The position numbers and the translations under genes are program-made. From Tunturibacter empetritectus (lineage in GTDB: Bacteria; Acidobacteriota; Terriglobia; Terriglobales; Acidobacteriaceae): DNA of 64,000 bases. Positions 51,275 through 59,304 of the stretch are shown here, piece after piece (the first letter of the stretch is position 1; the number at the start of each line of letters is the position of its first letter). The notes under the pieces are model-generated. The model made no database searches, was not told the origin of the DNA, and was given only the letters and a program-made list of their open reading frames with translations. Location: NCBI RefSeq assembly GCF_040358985.1, contig NZ_CP132932.1, forward strand, positions 2,790,001 through 2,854,000. Reading direction: 5' to 3'.

Positions 51275-52734
51275 AGGCTTTCCCGCTTTGGCTTACGTAG
51301 CTTGATGAAGCTGTTCGCCCACTGCAACTCAACCGGATAGTTGTACACCTGCAGCGTATACCGCCATGAGCTTAAGGTTTTCAGTAGAATACGGCTCCAC
51401 TTAGGCGCGCGAATATCCTGAACGGTTGGCCATCGAGATGCTACAACTAATTCGAAGTTGTCGATCAGCTCTTTCGTCGTCGATTTCAGCCAAGGGGCAT
51501 TAGTGTCGATGCGAAGAGTGAAGTCCATCCACCGTTTAGTCGCCCATCCTGCCGGGCTGTCGGGAAAGGAAATCTGGTCGTCCACGTCCCCGTACATAGA
51601 GCCTTTCTGCGGAGTGGGTGTGTAGTGCTGGACGATGATCTCCGAGTCCGGATTAATTCGTTTGATCCTTCGAATAAACCTCAAAGTTTCTCGCGTGTCC
51701 CGTTCAGGATCTTTAGGGTTTCCGACGACGAACGAAAATTCAGGAATGATTCCGAACTCTCGCGTCCGCTTGGCCATGATAATGGTTTGTTCCGTGGTTA
51801 TACCCTTTTGCATTTCTTCTAATGCCCAATCGGAGCCGGACTCGGCACCAAAGAAGATCATCGCGCAACCGGCACCGGCAATTGCGGCCATCGTATCGTC
51901 CGAGTATCGTGACATGATATCTACTCGTCCTTCACACCACCACCGCAGCCTTAAGGGAGTCATCAGATCGCAGAGCTTGCGTGCGTGGTCTTCGCGAAGG
52001 AAGAAGTTCATGTCGTAGAACTGCACCGAATCCGCGCCATGTTGGTCGATCAGATGCTTGAGGATTGCCACCGTACGTTCCGGCGATTCCATCTTTTCGT
52101 CGCGCCCATAGGCCGCATGAACGCCACAGAAGCTGCAGTTGAAAGGGCATCCAATACTGGCGTGATGGACTGCCGTGCGCTTGCCGAAGAAGGAGGGTCG
52201 CAGGTACTTCTCTACTGGCAGACGATGGAACGGAGACCATGGAAAGCTATCCGGACCTTTCATCGGACGCTCAGCATTGCTGCGATGCAGACCGAACGCA
52301 TCTTTGTAGGCAAGCCCGCGGATTGAATCCAAGGAACGATTGCCGCGCAGCGCGTCGATCAATTCCAGCAGGGTATCCTCACCCTGCCCCCGAACGACAA
52401 AGTCTACGTACTTGGCGTTCAGTGCCGCATCCGGGTAAATCGAAGGAAAGTATCCTCCCCACACGATGTTTACATGGGGTCGCAACTTGCGGATCTCACT
52501 CGAAACTTCCATGGCTGTGACCATTTGCGGTCCAGGCATAGTGGAGACACCGAGTAACTGCACCGGGTGCGCGTCGATAAGCTTCAATAGCGCTTCGACC
52601 GGCTTCTCTTCGAGGTTGCCGTCAACGATCTCGTACTCTTCACGCCCCTCCAAAACGGCGGCAAGGGCGAGCACGGCCAAAGGCAGCCGGCAGTTGCGTG
52701 GTTTTGTAGCTCGTGGATGGAAAAGAAGAATCAT
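51271..52734 (-). CDS. B12-binding-type radical SAM enzyme
   Basis: A 487-residue enzyme of the cobalamin-binding radical SAM class. Residues 1-135 are the B12-like Rossmann domain (EYEIVDGNLEEKPVEALLKL, VQLLGVSTMPGPQMVTAMEV, VNIVWGGYFPSIYPDAAL). The radical core carries the cluster motif GCPFNCSFC (Cys196, Cys200, Cys203), then FGAESGSDWALEEMQKGITT and IIPEFSFVVGNPKDPERDTR. The C-terminal 120 residues are an extension of unknown role. It is coupled by 4-bp overlaps to both neighbours. Members typically methylate or rearrange unactivated carbon. Confidence 0.9.
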   Translation of the reverse strand: MILLFHPRATKPRNCRLPLAVLALAAVLEGREEYEIVDGNLEEKPVEALLKLIDAHPVQLLGVSTMPGPQMVTAMEVSSEIRKLRPHVNIVWGGYFPSIYPDAALNAKYVDFVVRGQGEDTLLELIDALRGNRSLDSIRGLAYKDAFGLHRSNAERPMKGPDSFPWSPFHRLPVEKYLRPSFFGKRTAVHHASIGCPFNCSFCGVHAAYGRDEKMESPERTVAILKHLIDQHGADSVQFYDMNFFLREDHARKLCDLMTPLRLRWWCEGRVDIMSRYSDDTMAAIAGAGCAMIFFGAESGSDWALEEMQKGITTEQTIIMAKRTREFGIIPEFSFVVGNPKDPERDTRETLRFIRRIKRINPDSEIIVQHYTPTPQKGSMYGDVDDQISFPDSPAGWATKRWMDFTLRIDTNAPWLKSTTKELIDNFELVVASRWPTVQDIRAPKWSRILLKTLSSWRYTLQVYNYPVELQWANSFIKLRKPKRESL

Positions 52735-53723
52735 GCGGGTTTCCTAGCCGTATAAATCTGGAAACGTGACGGTTCGCGGCGGCGATTCCAACTTGCAATC
52801 CACGGCCGCATCGTCCAGGGGAATCCATAGAACGGATTGTGGCGTTCCCAGCGGATACCGAATTTATGCTCCAGATCTCTAAGCCGCTCGTCTGTCAAAA
52901 ACTCGAGGCTTCGAATTGAGTCCGAAGAGGTGCCAAACCGCTTAAGGAACGCTGCCTGCCGTTCCGCAATCATCAGCTCACCGCTACTCTTGTTGGAGTA
53001 CCACGGCGAGTCTGCGACTACGATTGTTCCGCTGATCCTAAGGCAACGCAGCGCTTCCCGCAGGCTTGCCTCGTAACTCTCCGCATAGTGGAAAGAGGCG
53101 TTGAAGAAGACCGCATCGAACTGGGCTGAGGCAAATGGTAGGCGCGTACTTTCGGCCTGTACACGCGGAAACATCTCCTGTAGGTGTTCTTGATAATGTT
53201 TTGCGGCGCCCAGCCCATCCTGATCATTAACCAGCAGGTCTACCGCTACAGGTCGAAGCCCCATCTGCGAAAACCGATAGCTCATCCATCCGTTACCAGC
53301 ACCCACATCCAGAACGCGTGCATTCACTCCCACTTCCGCCTGGATCTTCGGAAGAATCTGCTTAGCAAGATAGGAATACGTACGCGCACGGATTGTCCAT
53401 TGCGCCTGATTCTTGCCTGAGAGATCCTTATACGGGAGTGCCAGATAGTAATCCGCGTTTTGACCGCCACGCCCCTCGGCGGCGCGAATCATCTCATAAT
53501 CTGTAATGAACTGCGAATAGTGCGCCATGCGATCTTCGGTGAGTGCAATCCAGATCCCTTCGCGGGGAACCGCGGAGAGGTGGCATCCATCGCAGATTAG
53601 AGTTTTTTCTTCCTGCCGATTCTGCCTAATCACGAGCGAGCCACCACAACGTGGACACCTCGACATCAGATCTGCAGCGGTTCTATCGCAACTTGCATTT
53701 GGGTGTCCCATCACGCTTGTCAT
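52731..53723 (-). CDS. SAM methyltransferase with N-terminal zinc ribbon
   Basis: A 330-residue enzyme. A zinc ribbon opens it (CPRCGGSLVIRQ ... LICDGCHLSAV, two CxxC knuckles, about residues 23-50), a feature also seen in Trm112-like heads of some methyltransferases. A class I SAM domain follows: VNARVLDVGAGNGWMSYRFS, VAVDLLVNDQDGLGAAKHY, LPFASAQFDAVFFNASFHYA, RISGTIVVADSPWYSNKSSG. It overlaps both neighbours by 4 bp. The substrate is unknown; the ribbon may recognise a carrier or partner enzyme. Confidence 0.86.
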   Translation of the reverse strand: MTSVMGHPNASCDRTAADLMSRCPRCGGSLVIRQNRQEEKTLICDGCHLSAVPREGIWIALTEDRMAHYSQFITDYEMIRAAEGRGGQNADYYLALPYKDLSGKNQAQWTIRARTYSYLAKQILPKIQAEVGVNARVLDVGAGNGWMSYRFSQMGLRPVAVDLLVNDQDGLGAAKHYQEHLQEMFPRVQAESTRLPFASAQFDAVFFNASFHYAESYEASLREALRCLRISGTIVVADSPWYSNKSSGELMIAERQAAFLKRFGTSSDSIRSLEFLTDERLRDLEHKFGIRWERHNPFYGFPWTMRPWIASWNRRREPSRFQIYTARKPA

Positions 53724-54532
53724 GGCCCCACTCTCTCCAGATGCAATAACATGTGGTCTCCCAAAGCACGCAGCCCTGGCCAGGTGCGCACGGTCTCATC
53801 GATTGCCTCGAAAAGCTTCAAAAGGCGTGGGCGAGACGTCACCCAGGAGTCGACATAGGATGGGGGCACGGTAAGACCGACAGCAGTCGTAGAGACAAGG
53901 CGAAACTCAGGCGCGAAAGCGCTACGTAACTGTGCAATGCTCGGATAGTACACAGGGAACTTTAGACCATCGAGGCATGCCTCTGTCATGCCACTCCATC
54001 GACGAAACGCCTTGCGCGGGTCTCCACGTAGCAGAAAGTAGGCGATCTCCCACAAGCAGTATCGGGTAGAAAAGCACAGCAACAACGGCGCTCCTGATGT
54101 CAGTCGCTCGGATAACTGTTGTGCAACGCTAGTCAGATTGCCAACACAGTTCAGCCCAGAGAAGTTGGAGAACACGCCGTCAAAGCACAGTGTCTGAGGC
54201 AGAGTGTCGATCTCTTCCGTGCGAAGTGGGAGAAACTCTACAGTAGCGCCCGGGGCCTCTAAGGCCATTTTGTAGCGGGCTTGTTCGATCATGCCCAGCG
54301 AGGCATCGCATGCAGTCACCGTCATGCCTGCCTCGGCGAGAAACAAAGCATCCTGTCCAGTCCCACAGTTCAGTTCAAGGATGTGGCTGCCTCTTGTGAA
54401 TGCTTTTAGCGCGCGTCCCCAGACTACCTTCCTTTGTGACCTGCCGATCACCGAAAATGTGAAGAGCGAATCATAAGTAGTCGCCAGACGGTCAAATGCC
54501 AGTCCGGCTGTGGAGGTTTCGAAAGTATTCAT
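53720..54532 (-). CDS. Class I SAM-dependent methyltransferase
   Basis: A 270-residue methyltransferase. The SAM-binding motif I is HILELNCGTGQDALFLAEAG, with Asn where many have Gly; motif II is VTACDASLGMIEQARYKM, and motif post-I is DGVFSNFSGLNCVG. The rest (about 170-270) is a lid region ending LRALGDHMLLHLERVGP. It starts one base inside the stop of the preceding radical SAM gene (TAATG), so translation is coupled. The overlap with the next gene is 4 bp. The substrate is unknown. Confidence 0.86.
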   Translation of the reverse strand: MNTFETSTAGLAFDRLATTYDSLFTFSVIGRSQRKVVWGRALKAFTRGSHILELNCGTGQDALFLAEAGMTVTACDASLGMIEQARYKMALEAPGATVEFLPLRTEEIDTLPQTLCFDGVFSNFSGLNCVGNLTSVAQQLSERLTSGAPLLLCFSTRYCLWEIAYFLLRGDPRKAFRRWSGMTEACLDGLKFPVYYPSIAQLRSAFAPEFRLVSTTAVGLTVPPSYVDSWVTSRPRLLKLFEAIDETVRTWPGLRALGDHMLLHLERVGP

Positions 54533-55941
54533 TACCGCTCCACCTCGGCGTAGGTCGCTTGTAGAGCAGCACGTTCGCTTGCAATAGCCTGCCGCAGCAA
54601 GGCTGCCTGTCCCGGATCGATCGCCTGGTCGATGCCTCTTGAGTTGTCCAATATACGGGCTAGAGCGACCTCATCTCGCAGCACTCTGTCCGCATGCGTA
54701 TAAAAAGCACGCGAGTGCCTCCCTTTGATTTCAAGTTCGCGGTCTGAGGTTTTTCCCCAGGGAGAAATCTGAATGATCCGAGAAGCGATGCGGTTATAGT
54801 ATGGCGTTCCCTTTATTGGATACGAGACGGTTGTAAAGAAGATGTCTGGCTTCGAGGTGCTGACGTGCTTAATTGTTGCCTCGATATCTTCCATTTCTTC
54901 TCCCTCGTAGCCCCACATAAGGAACATGCCGCTTTGGATACCGCGCTCGCGACACATCTTCACGGCCTTATGCACCTGCTCAATCTTGACGCCGCGATCC
55001 ATCGCGTCAAGGATGCGCTGCGATCCGCTCTCCGATCCTATCCATATGCGAAAGCAGCCCAGTTCTGCCAGAAGGTCTATCATCTCGGGACTCAACCGGT
55101 CCGCACGCGAGATGCACTCAAAAGGAATACGGATTCCACGTTGTTTCATCTCTGCAGCATAGGTGCGCAACCATGCGTGATTGATGGTGAACACATCATC
55201 GGAGACCCAGACCATGTCCGGGCTGTACTGTTCGAGCAGCCATGCCACCTCGTCGACAACCTTGATAGGATCACGCCGCCGATGGGACTGCCCAAAGACT
55301 TGGTGGCTACACCAATTGCAACGAAACGGACATCCACGAGCCGTGATGAAGTTTATCGATCCCGTGCCGTGATGAGTCCGCCAGGTCTCAACATATCGAC
55401 GGATATCGATTGCGCTACGTGCCGGCCAGGGCTGCAAATCGAGATTCTGAATCTGTCCACGTGGGGCGTTTTGGCAAAGGTTCCCATAGGTGTCTAGATA
55501 CGATAAGCCGGCAATTTTGGAGAAGTCCTTTTCTCGGCATCGAATCGCAAGGAGCAAATCCTCCATTGTTAGCTCACCTTCACCGGCAACCACAAAGTCG
55601 GCTCCAGCCTGGAGATATTCCAGCGAATAAGCGCCCGGTTCAGGCCCGCCCACCACGGTCATCCAACCCGCTTCTCGAGCCACAGAAAGAGTTTCAACAA
55701 CGTTACTTCGCGTCATTAGGTTTGCGTACACGCCAAGCACCGAAGGCTTCTCTGTACGCAGGTGGTTGAATAGTTGCTCACGACTTGAAAAAGTCGTGTC
55801 GAATACATCGACATCGAAACCCCGGTTACGCAGGTGTGAGCAGAGATACAGAATTCCCAGGGGGGCATAAGGCTTCATGATCTGCCGTTCCTTTGGGTCT
55901 TCGAATAGAAAGTATCCGTGAGTGAGTAGAAGGTCGAGCAT
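54532..55941 (-). CDS. B12-binding-type radical SAM enzyme
   Basis: A 469-residue enzyme of the B12-binding radical SAM class. The N-terminal domain reads KPYAPLGILYLCSHLRNRGF, VDVFDTTFSSREQLFNHLRT and MTVVGGPEPGAYSLEYLQAG, then the cluster motif RGCPFRCNWC (Cys204, Cys208, Cys211). The core continues VWVSDDVFTINHAWLRTYAA, FRIWIGSESGSQRILDAMDR and GMFLMWGYEGEEMEDIEATI. It resembles the neighbouring gene at 55942 strongly and starts one base after its stop (TAGATG), so the two probably arose by duplication. Confidence 0.9.
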   Translation of the reverse strand: MLDLLLTHGYFLFEDPKERQIMKPYAPLGILYLCSHLRNRGFDVDVFDTTFSSREQLFNHLRTEKPSVLGVYANLMTRSNVVETLSVAREAGWMTVVGGPEPGAYSLEYLQAGADFVVAGEGELTMEDLLLAIRCREKDFSKIAGLSYLDTYGNLCQNAPRGQIQNLDLQPWPARSAIDIRRYVETWRTHHGTGSINFITARGCPFRCNWCSHQVFGQSHRRRDPIKVVDEVAWLLEQYSPDMVWVSDDVFTINHAWLRTYAAEMKQRGIRIPFECISRADRLSPEMIDLLAELGCFRIWIGSESGSQRILDAMDRGVKIEQVHKAVKMCRERGIQSGMFLMWGYEGEEMEDIEATIKHVSTSKPDIFFTTVSYPIKGTPYYNRIASRIIQISPWGKTSDRELEIKGRHSRAFYTHADRVLRDEVALARILDNSRGIDQAIDPGQAALLRQAIASERAALQATYAEVER

Positions 55942-57444
55942 CTATGCCCCCGTCGCTCCAGTGAGCTGATGAATGGGAACCAGATTCACCCGAGTCTTCC
56001 CACTTGCGTTCGTCGCGGTAAGTTCGATTGCATCTGGATTTCTACTAATCGGCTCCAGAAGAGATACCTCATTCCACAGGCGTTCGACGGAAGCAAAGCC
56101 TACCTCGAAGCGCTGCCTATCGAGAGTCCAGGTGTCGACTTCTGCGTGCAGAGCATCGCGGACAGCGCGATAAAATCCGCTCGTATACTCTGCTTGAAAC
56201 ATGATGCACAAGTCATCGCTATCGGCCCAGTTGCGCTTAGACCCAAGTTGTGTCTGGACGCGCTCATAGAAAACGGTGCCGGGAAGAGGGTATGAGAATG
56301 AGATCCCAATGTCATCCGGCCGTGTATTGCGGACGAAAGCGATAGTCTCTTGCAGATCGGACCAACATTCTCTTGGATAGCCAAATTGCAGGAAGTAACC
56401 TGCGCGAATCCCGAATTCCTTCAACCTTTGTCGTGCCTCTCGGACCGAAGATATATTCAGGCCTTTGTCCATTGCGTCCAGAATCTTCTGCGAACCGGAT
56501 TCAACACCCATCCATACTTCCGCGCAACCGGCTGACCTCAACGCTGCTACCGTTTCCTCAGTCATCAGATCTGCGCGAGACTGAATCTTAAATGGCAGCG
56601 CGGCCCCTCTTTGAGAGACTTCTGAAACAAACTCCTGGACCCAATGACGATTCAACGCGAACACGTCATCACTGAACCAGATGTGCTCAGCTCCCGCTTC
56701 ATGTTTGAGTTGCCTCATCTCTTCCGCAACAGAAGATGCAGCACGCAGCTGAAATTTGTTGCCTGAAATCGGTTTCGCGCACCAATTGCACTGATATGGA
56801 CATCCGCGGCTCGAGACCATGTTAACCGAGAAGAATCCATGTGCCTTATTCCATGCATGACGGTACGAATTGAAGTCTGTCAAATCGGTAGGCGGCTGAT
56901 GCAAAGCGGTCCAATCAGGATTTCTCGAGAGCGATCGATCACCATAGGTCGCTTCACCGCTGTCTCCAATGCGTACGAGTCCGTCAATCTCGGCGGGTTT
57001 TCTTCCCTTAATTAAGTATGTGCAAAGGGCTACGAGAGCCTGTTCCGCCTCGCCACGCAATACGTAGTCGATTCCATGACTCAAGAAGAGTTCGGGGTGG
57101 TCAGTGGCATCTGACCCATGCGCGATCACCGGAACTTCTTTTTCTTTTGCGGCGTCGGTTAGGTGCCAGGCCACTTCTCGCATTCGTGTGAGACACATCT
57201 TCGTCAGAAAATTGAAGTCGTCTTCGTAAATCACCACAATCTTTGGGTCGTGGTAAGCCAAAGACTTTCTGAACTCCGTCTCGGGATCCGACAGCATGGT
57301 ATCGAACAGGGCGACAGAAAAACCTGCATCGCGAAGAGCTGCCGCTGCGTACAGGGTGCCGAGCGGACGGTAAGGCTGCATCTTTCGCACTTGCTTCTGA
57401 TCGTAGGCAAGGTGATACGAATGTGTGAGGAGAATGTCTACCAA
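55942..57444 (-). CDS. B12-binding-type radical SAM enzyme
   Basis: A 500-residue relative of the 54532 enzyme. The B12-like domain has YRPLGTLYAAAALRDAGFSV, IVVIYEDDFNFLTKMCLTRM and VPVIAHGSDATDHPELFLSH. The cluster motif is SRGCPYQCNWC (Cys215, Cys219, Cys222), followed by IWFSDDVFALNRHWVQEFVS, EVWMGVESGSQKILDAMDKG and YFLQFGYPRECWSDLQETIA. Translation starts at a TTG with a GAGGTG ribosome site. The domain order matches anaerobic-type methylases and oxidases of the BchE/B12-rSAM superfamily. It lies 73 bp downstream of the first gene of the operon. Confidence 0.9.
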   Translation of the reverse strand: MVDILLTHSYHLAYDQKQVRKMQPYRPLGTLYAAAALRDAGFSVALFDTMLSDPETEFRKSLAYHDPKIVVIYEDDFNFLTKMCLTRMREVAWHLTDAAKEKEVPVIAHGSDATDHPELFLSHGIDYVLRGEAEQALVALCTYLIKGRKPAEIDGLVRIGDSGEATYGDRSLSRNPDWTALHQPPTDLTDFNSYRHAWNKAHGFFSVNMVSSRGCPYQCNWCAKPISGNKFQLRAASSVAEEMRQLKHEAGAEHIWFSDDVFALNRHWVQEFVSEVSQRGAALPFKIQSRADLMTEETVAALRSAGCAEVWMGVESGSQKILDAMDKGLNISSVREARQRLKEFGIRAGYFLQFGYPRECWSDLQETIAFVRNTRPDDIGISFSYPLPGTVFYERVQTQLGSKRNWADSDDLCIMFQAEYTSGFYRAVRDALHAEVDTWTLDRQRFEVGFASVERLWNEVSLLEPISRNPDAIELTATNASGKTRVNLVPIHQLTGATGA

Positions 57445-57517
57445 GAATCACCTCTGCGCATCAAGTTCGCGTGCAGGCAAGCCTCACCGAACCTGGACCT
57501 GACGAAGCAGCGCCGGC

Positions 57518-59083
57518 CTAGCACGCGGCCTCCGCTGGCGTATTCGCAAGCCGTTTAGCATCTACGGCAGGTTTCATTGAGGTGTATTGCTTTAGCTTGT
57601 TGTTGAGCCAGAGCTCTACTGGCATCCGATATATATCGTGATCCAATCGCCAACGTGCGGGGAGCGAAATGCACTTTTGCATCAGGCGGGTGATCTTACC
57701 GCGCTTATCGGCTCCGATTGGTATGCGGTCGAATGCAACGCGCAGATAATCCCGGGTCACCTGAAGTCTGTCGTGCTCCCTTCCATTAAGCCAGGGAAGC
57801 CTGGTGTACCGCGGGAAGTAATCTGCCCACGCCTCAAGTGAAGTCGGCAACTCGATGCCAAGCTCCGTGGCCTTTGAAAAGATCGGTGAGCCGGGGTAGG
57901 GGGTGAAGATGTTTGTCCAGAATTCGGCGCCCGGAAACCTTCGGCAGACGTTCATCATAAAATCAATAGTTTCGCGGCGTTCGTTCCTGCCTTCACCCGG
58001 AAATGCGAAAATGATATTGAAAGACGGTCGTATTCCGGCTTCCAGACAGCGTGCCGCGCTTTCGTAGATAGAATCAAAGTCTTGCCAATCCTTATTCATA
58101 GCCTTCAGCACTGTAGGTGAGCCAGAATCCACACCCTGGCAGATCTGCTGCAAGCCCGCTCGACGCAGCATGCGCAGATCCTCTGGTGTAAGCCGTGCGA
58201 CCACATTGCTGGTTGCTTGAATACTCCACTGGAAATGAGAGTCTTCGCTCACCAAACCGTCTGCGATTCCTCGGGCTCGGTCCATGTCAACGAGGAAGTT
58301 GTCGTCAACCACCCAGATCATATCGAGTGCATACCTGCGGCTCAGATCCACCGTCTCTTCCACAAACTGTTCCGGAGATAGAGCGTTCCACTTGCGTCCG
58401 TAGACGCCGGCGTTGGTGCAATAAGCGCAGTTGAATGGGCAGGCGAGGCTGGACGTGTACATTGCCCAACGCCGCCCGCACTTGCGCTCATAAGCATCGA
58501 AATCCGCGATGTGGTATGCCTTGGGTGGCATCTCGGCCAGCGGACGGAGCGGACGCTCTGACGTCATGATTAGCCTGCCGTCACGTTTGAATCCGATCCC
58601 TGGAACGAAGTCCGGAGCGGACCCTGATTGCAGGTGCTGCACCAACTCCAGAAAGCTCTCTTCTCCTTGTCCTCGCACAATGTAGTCGAGGTAGGGCGCC
58701 TCAAGCGTCTGCTTTGGAAGCAATGAAGGATGCCACCCTCCTAACACGATCGGGAAGTCCGGGTTCCATGCCTTCACGGCCTTCGCGATCTCAACGGTTT
58801 CGCGGATCATCGGACCAGTCACCAGGGATACGCCCAGACATAGTGCATCCTTGACCTCCTTCAGGACGCGATTCTTGAAGTCGGGTGTGATCGTCGAATC
58901 GATCAGTACGATTTCGAAACCAGCGCGGATCAGCGGGGTCGCTACCGCCAAAATGCCAAGCGGTGCCGTCGCCTCAGAACTGGCAAACGATGGAAAGAAG
59001 AAGACGATCTTTCGAGATGTTCGCACGCTATACCCGCCGTTTCTATGGAGAGCATAGCGAGCCGGTGCAGCGGAGCTTGTCAC
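57518..59083 (-). CDS. B12-binding-type radical SAM enzyme (first gene of the operon)
   Basis: A 521-residue enzyme. The B12-like domain (about 25-140) has IVFFFPSFASSEATAPLGIL, FEIVLIDSTITPDFKNRVLK and FPIVLGGWHPSLLPKQTLEA. The radical cluster motif is LACPFNCAYC (Cys215, Cys219, Cys222), then MIWVVDDNFLVDMDRARGIA, QICQGVDSGSPTVLKAMNKD and PSFNIIFAFPGEGRNERRET. The true start may be about 20 codons in, near VRTSRKIVFF. The long C-terminal helical part ends with a polar tail. It leads the eight-gene operon opposite a divergent glycosyltransferase gene. Confidence 0.88.
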   Translation of the reverse strand: MTSSAAPARYALHRNGGYSVRTSRKIVFFFPSFASSEATAPLGILAVATPLIRAGFEIVLIDSTITPDFKNRVLKEVKDALCLGVSLVTGPMIRETVEIAKAVKAWNPDFPIVLGGWHPSLLPKQTLEAPYLDYIVRGQGEESFLELVQHLQSGSAPDFVPGIGFKRDGRLIMTSERPLRPLAEMPPKAYHIADFDAYERKCGRRWAMYTSSLACPFNCAYCTNAGVYGRKWNALSPEQFVEETVDLSRRYALDMIWVVDDNFLVDMDRARGIADGLVSEDSHFQWSIQATSNVVARLTPEDLRMLRRAGLQQICQGVDSGSPTVLKAMNKDWQDFDSIYESAARCLEAGIRPSFNIIFAFPGEGRNERRETIDFMMNVCRRFPGAEFWTNIFTPYPGSPIFSKATELGIELPTSLEAWADYFPRYTRLPWLNGREHDRLQVTRDYLRVAFDRIPIGADKRGKITRLMQKCISLPARWRLDHDIYRMPVELWLNNKLKQYTSMKPAVDAKRLANTPAEAAC

Positions 59084-59304
59084 CAGGTTGTCAACGGTCT
59101 GTCATCTTGTTATCGGGCAAGAAGGCCGCCTGTCAGACACGGCAATCTACGAACCGACAAGATGCACAGGAATTATCGTCGATAACGCGATACGAAAGGT
59201 GCAGTTGCGCGATCAGATGCGCCATCCGGGGATGACAACAACCGAATGACCGCAAAATGACGGCCGAGTGACAATCACAGAGCGGCTATTCAGCAAGATG
59301 AGAT
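59084..59304. promoter_or_regulatory. Divergent promoter region of the radical SAM operon and the glycosyltransferase-ribA pair
   Basis: This 221-bp spacer separates the two divergent units and must carry both promoters. I looked for a cobalamin riboswitch, which would be expected if B12 controlled the operon, and found neither its B12-box nor the flanking helices. No palindrome stands out. Confidence 0.5.

Noticed and set aside
59084..59304. Cobalamin riboswitch before the B12-radical SAM operon
   Set aside because: Expected from the enzymes, but no B12-box or matching helices are seen.
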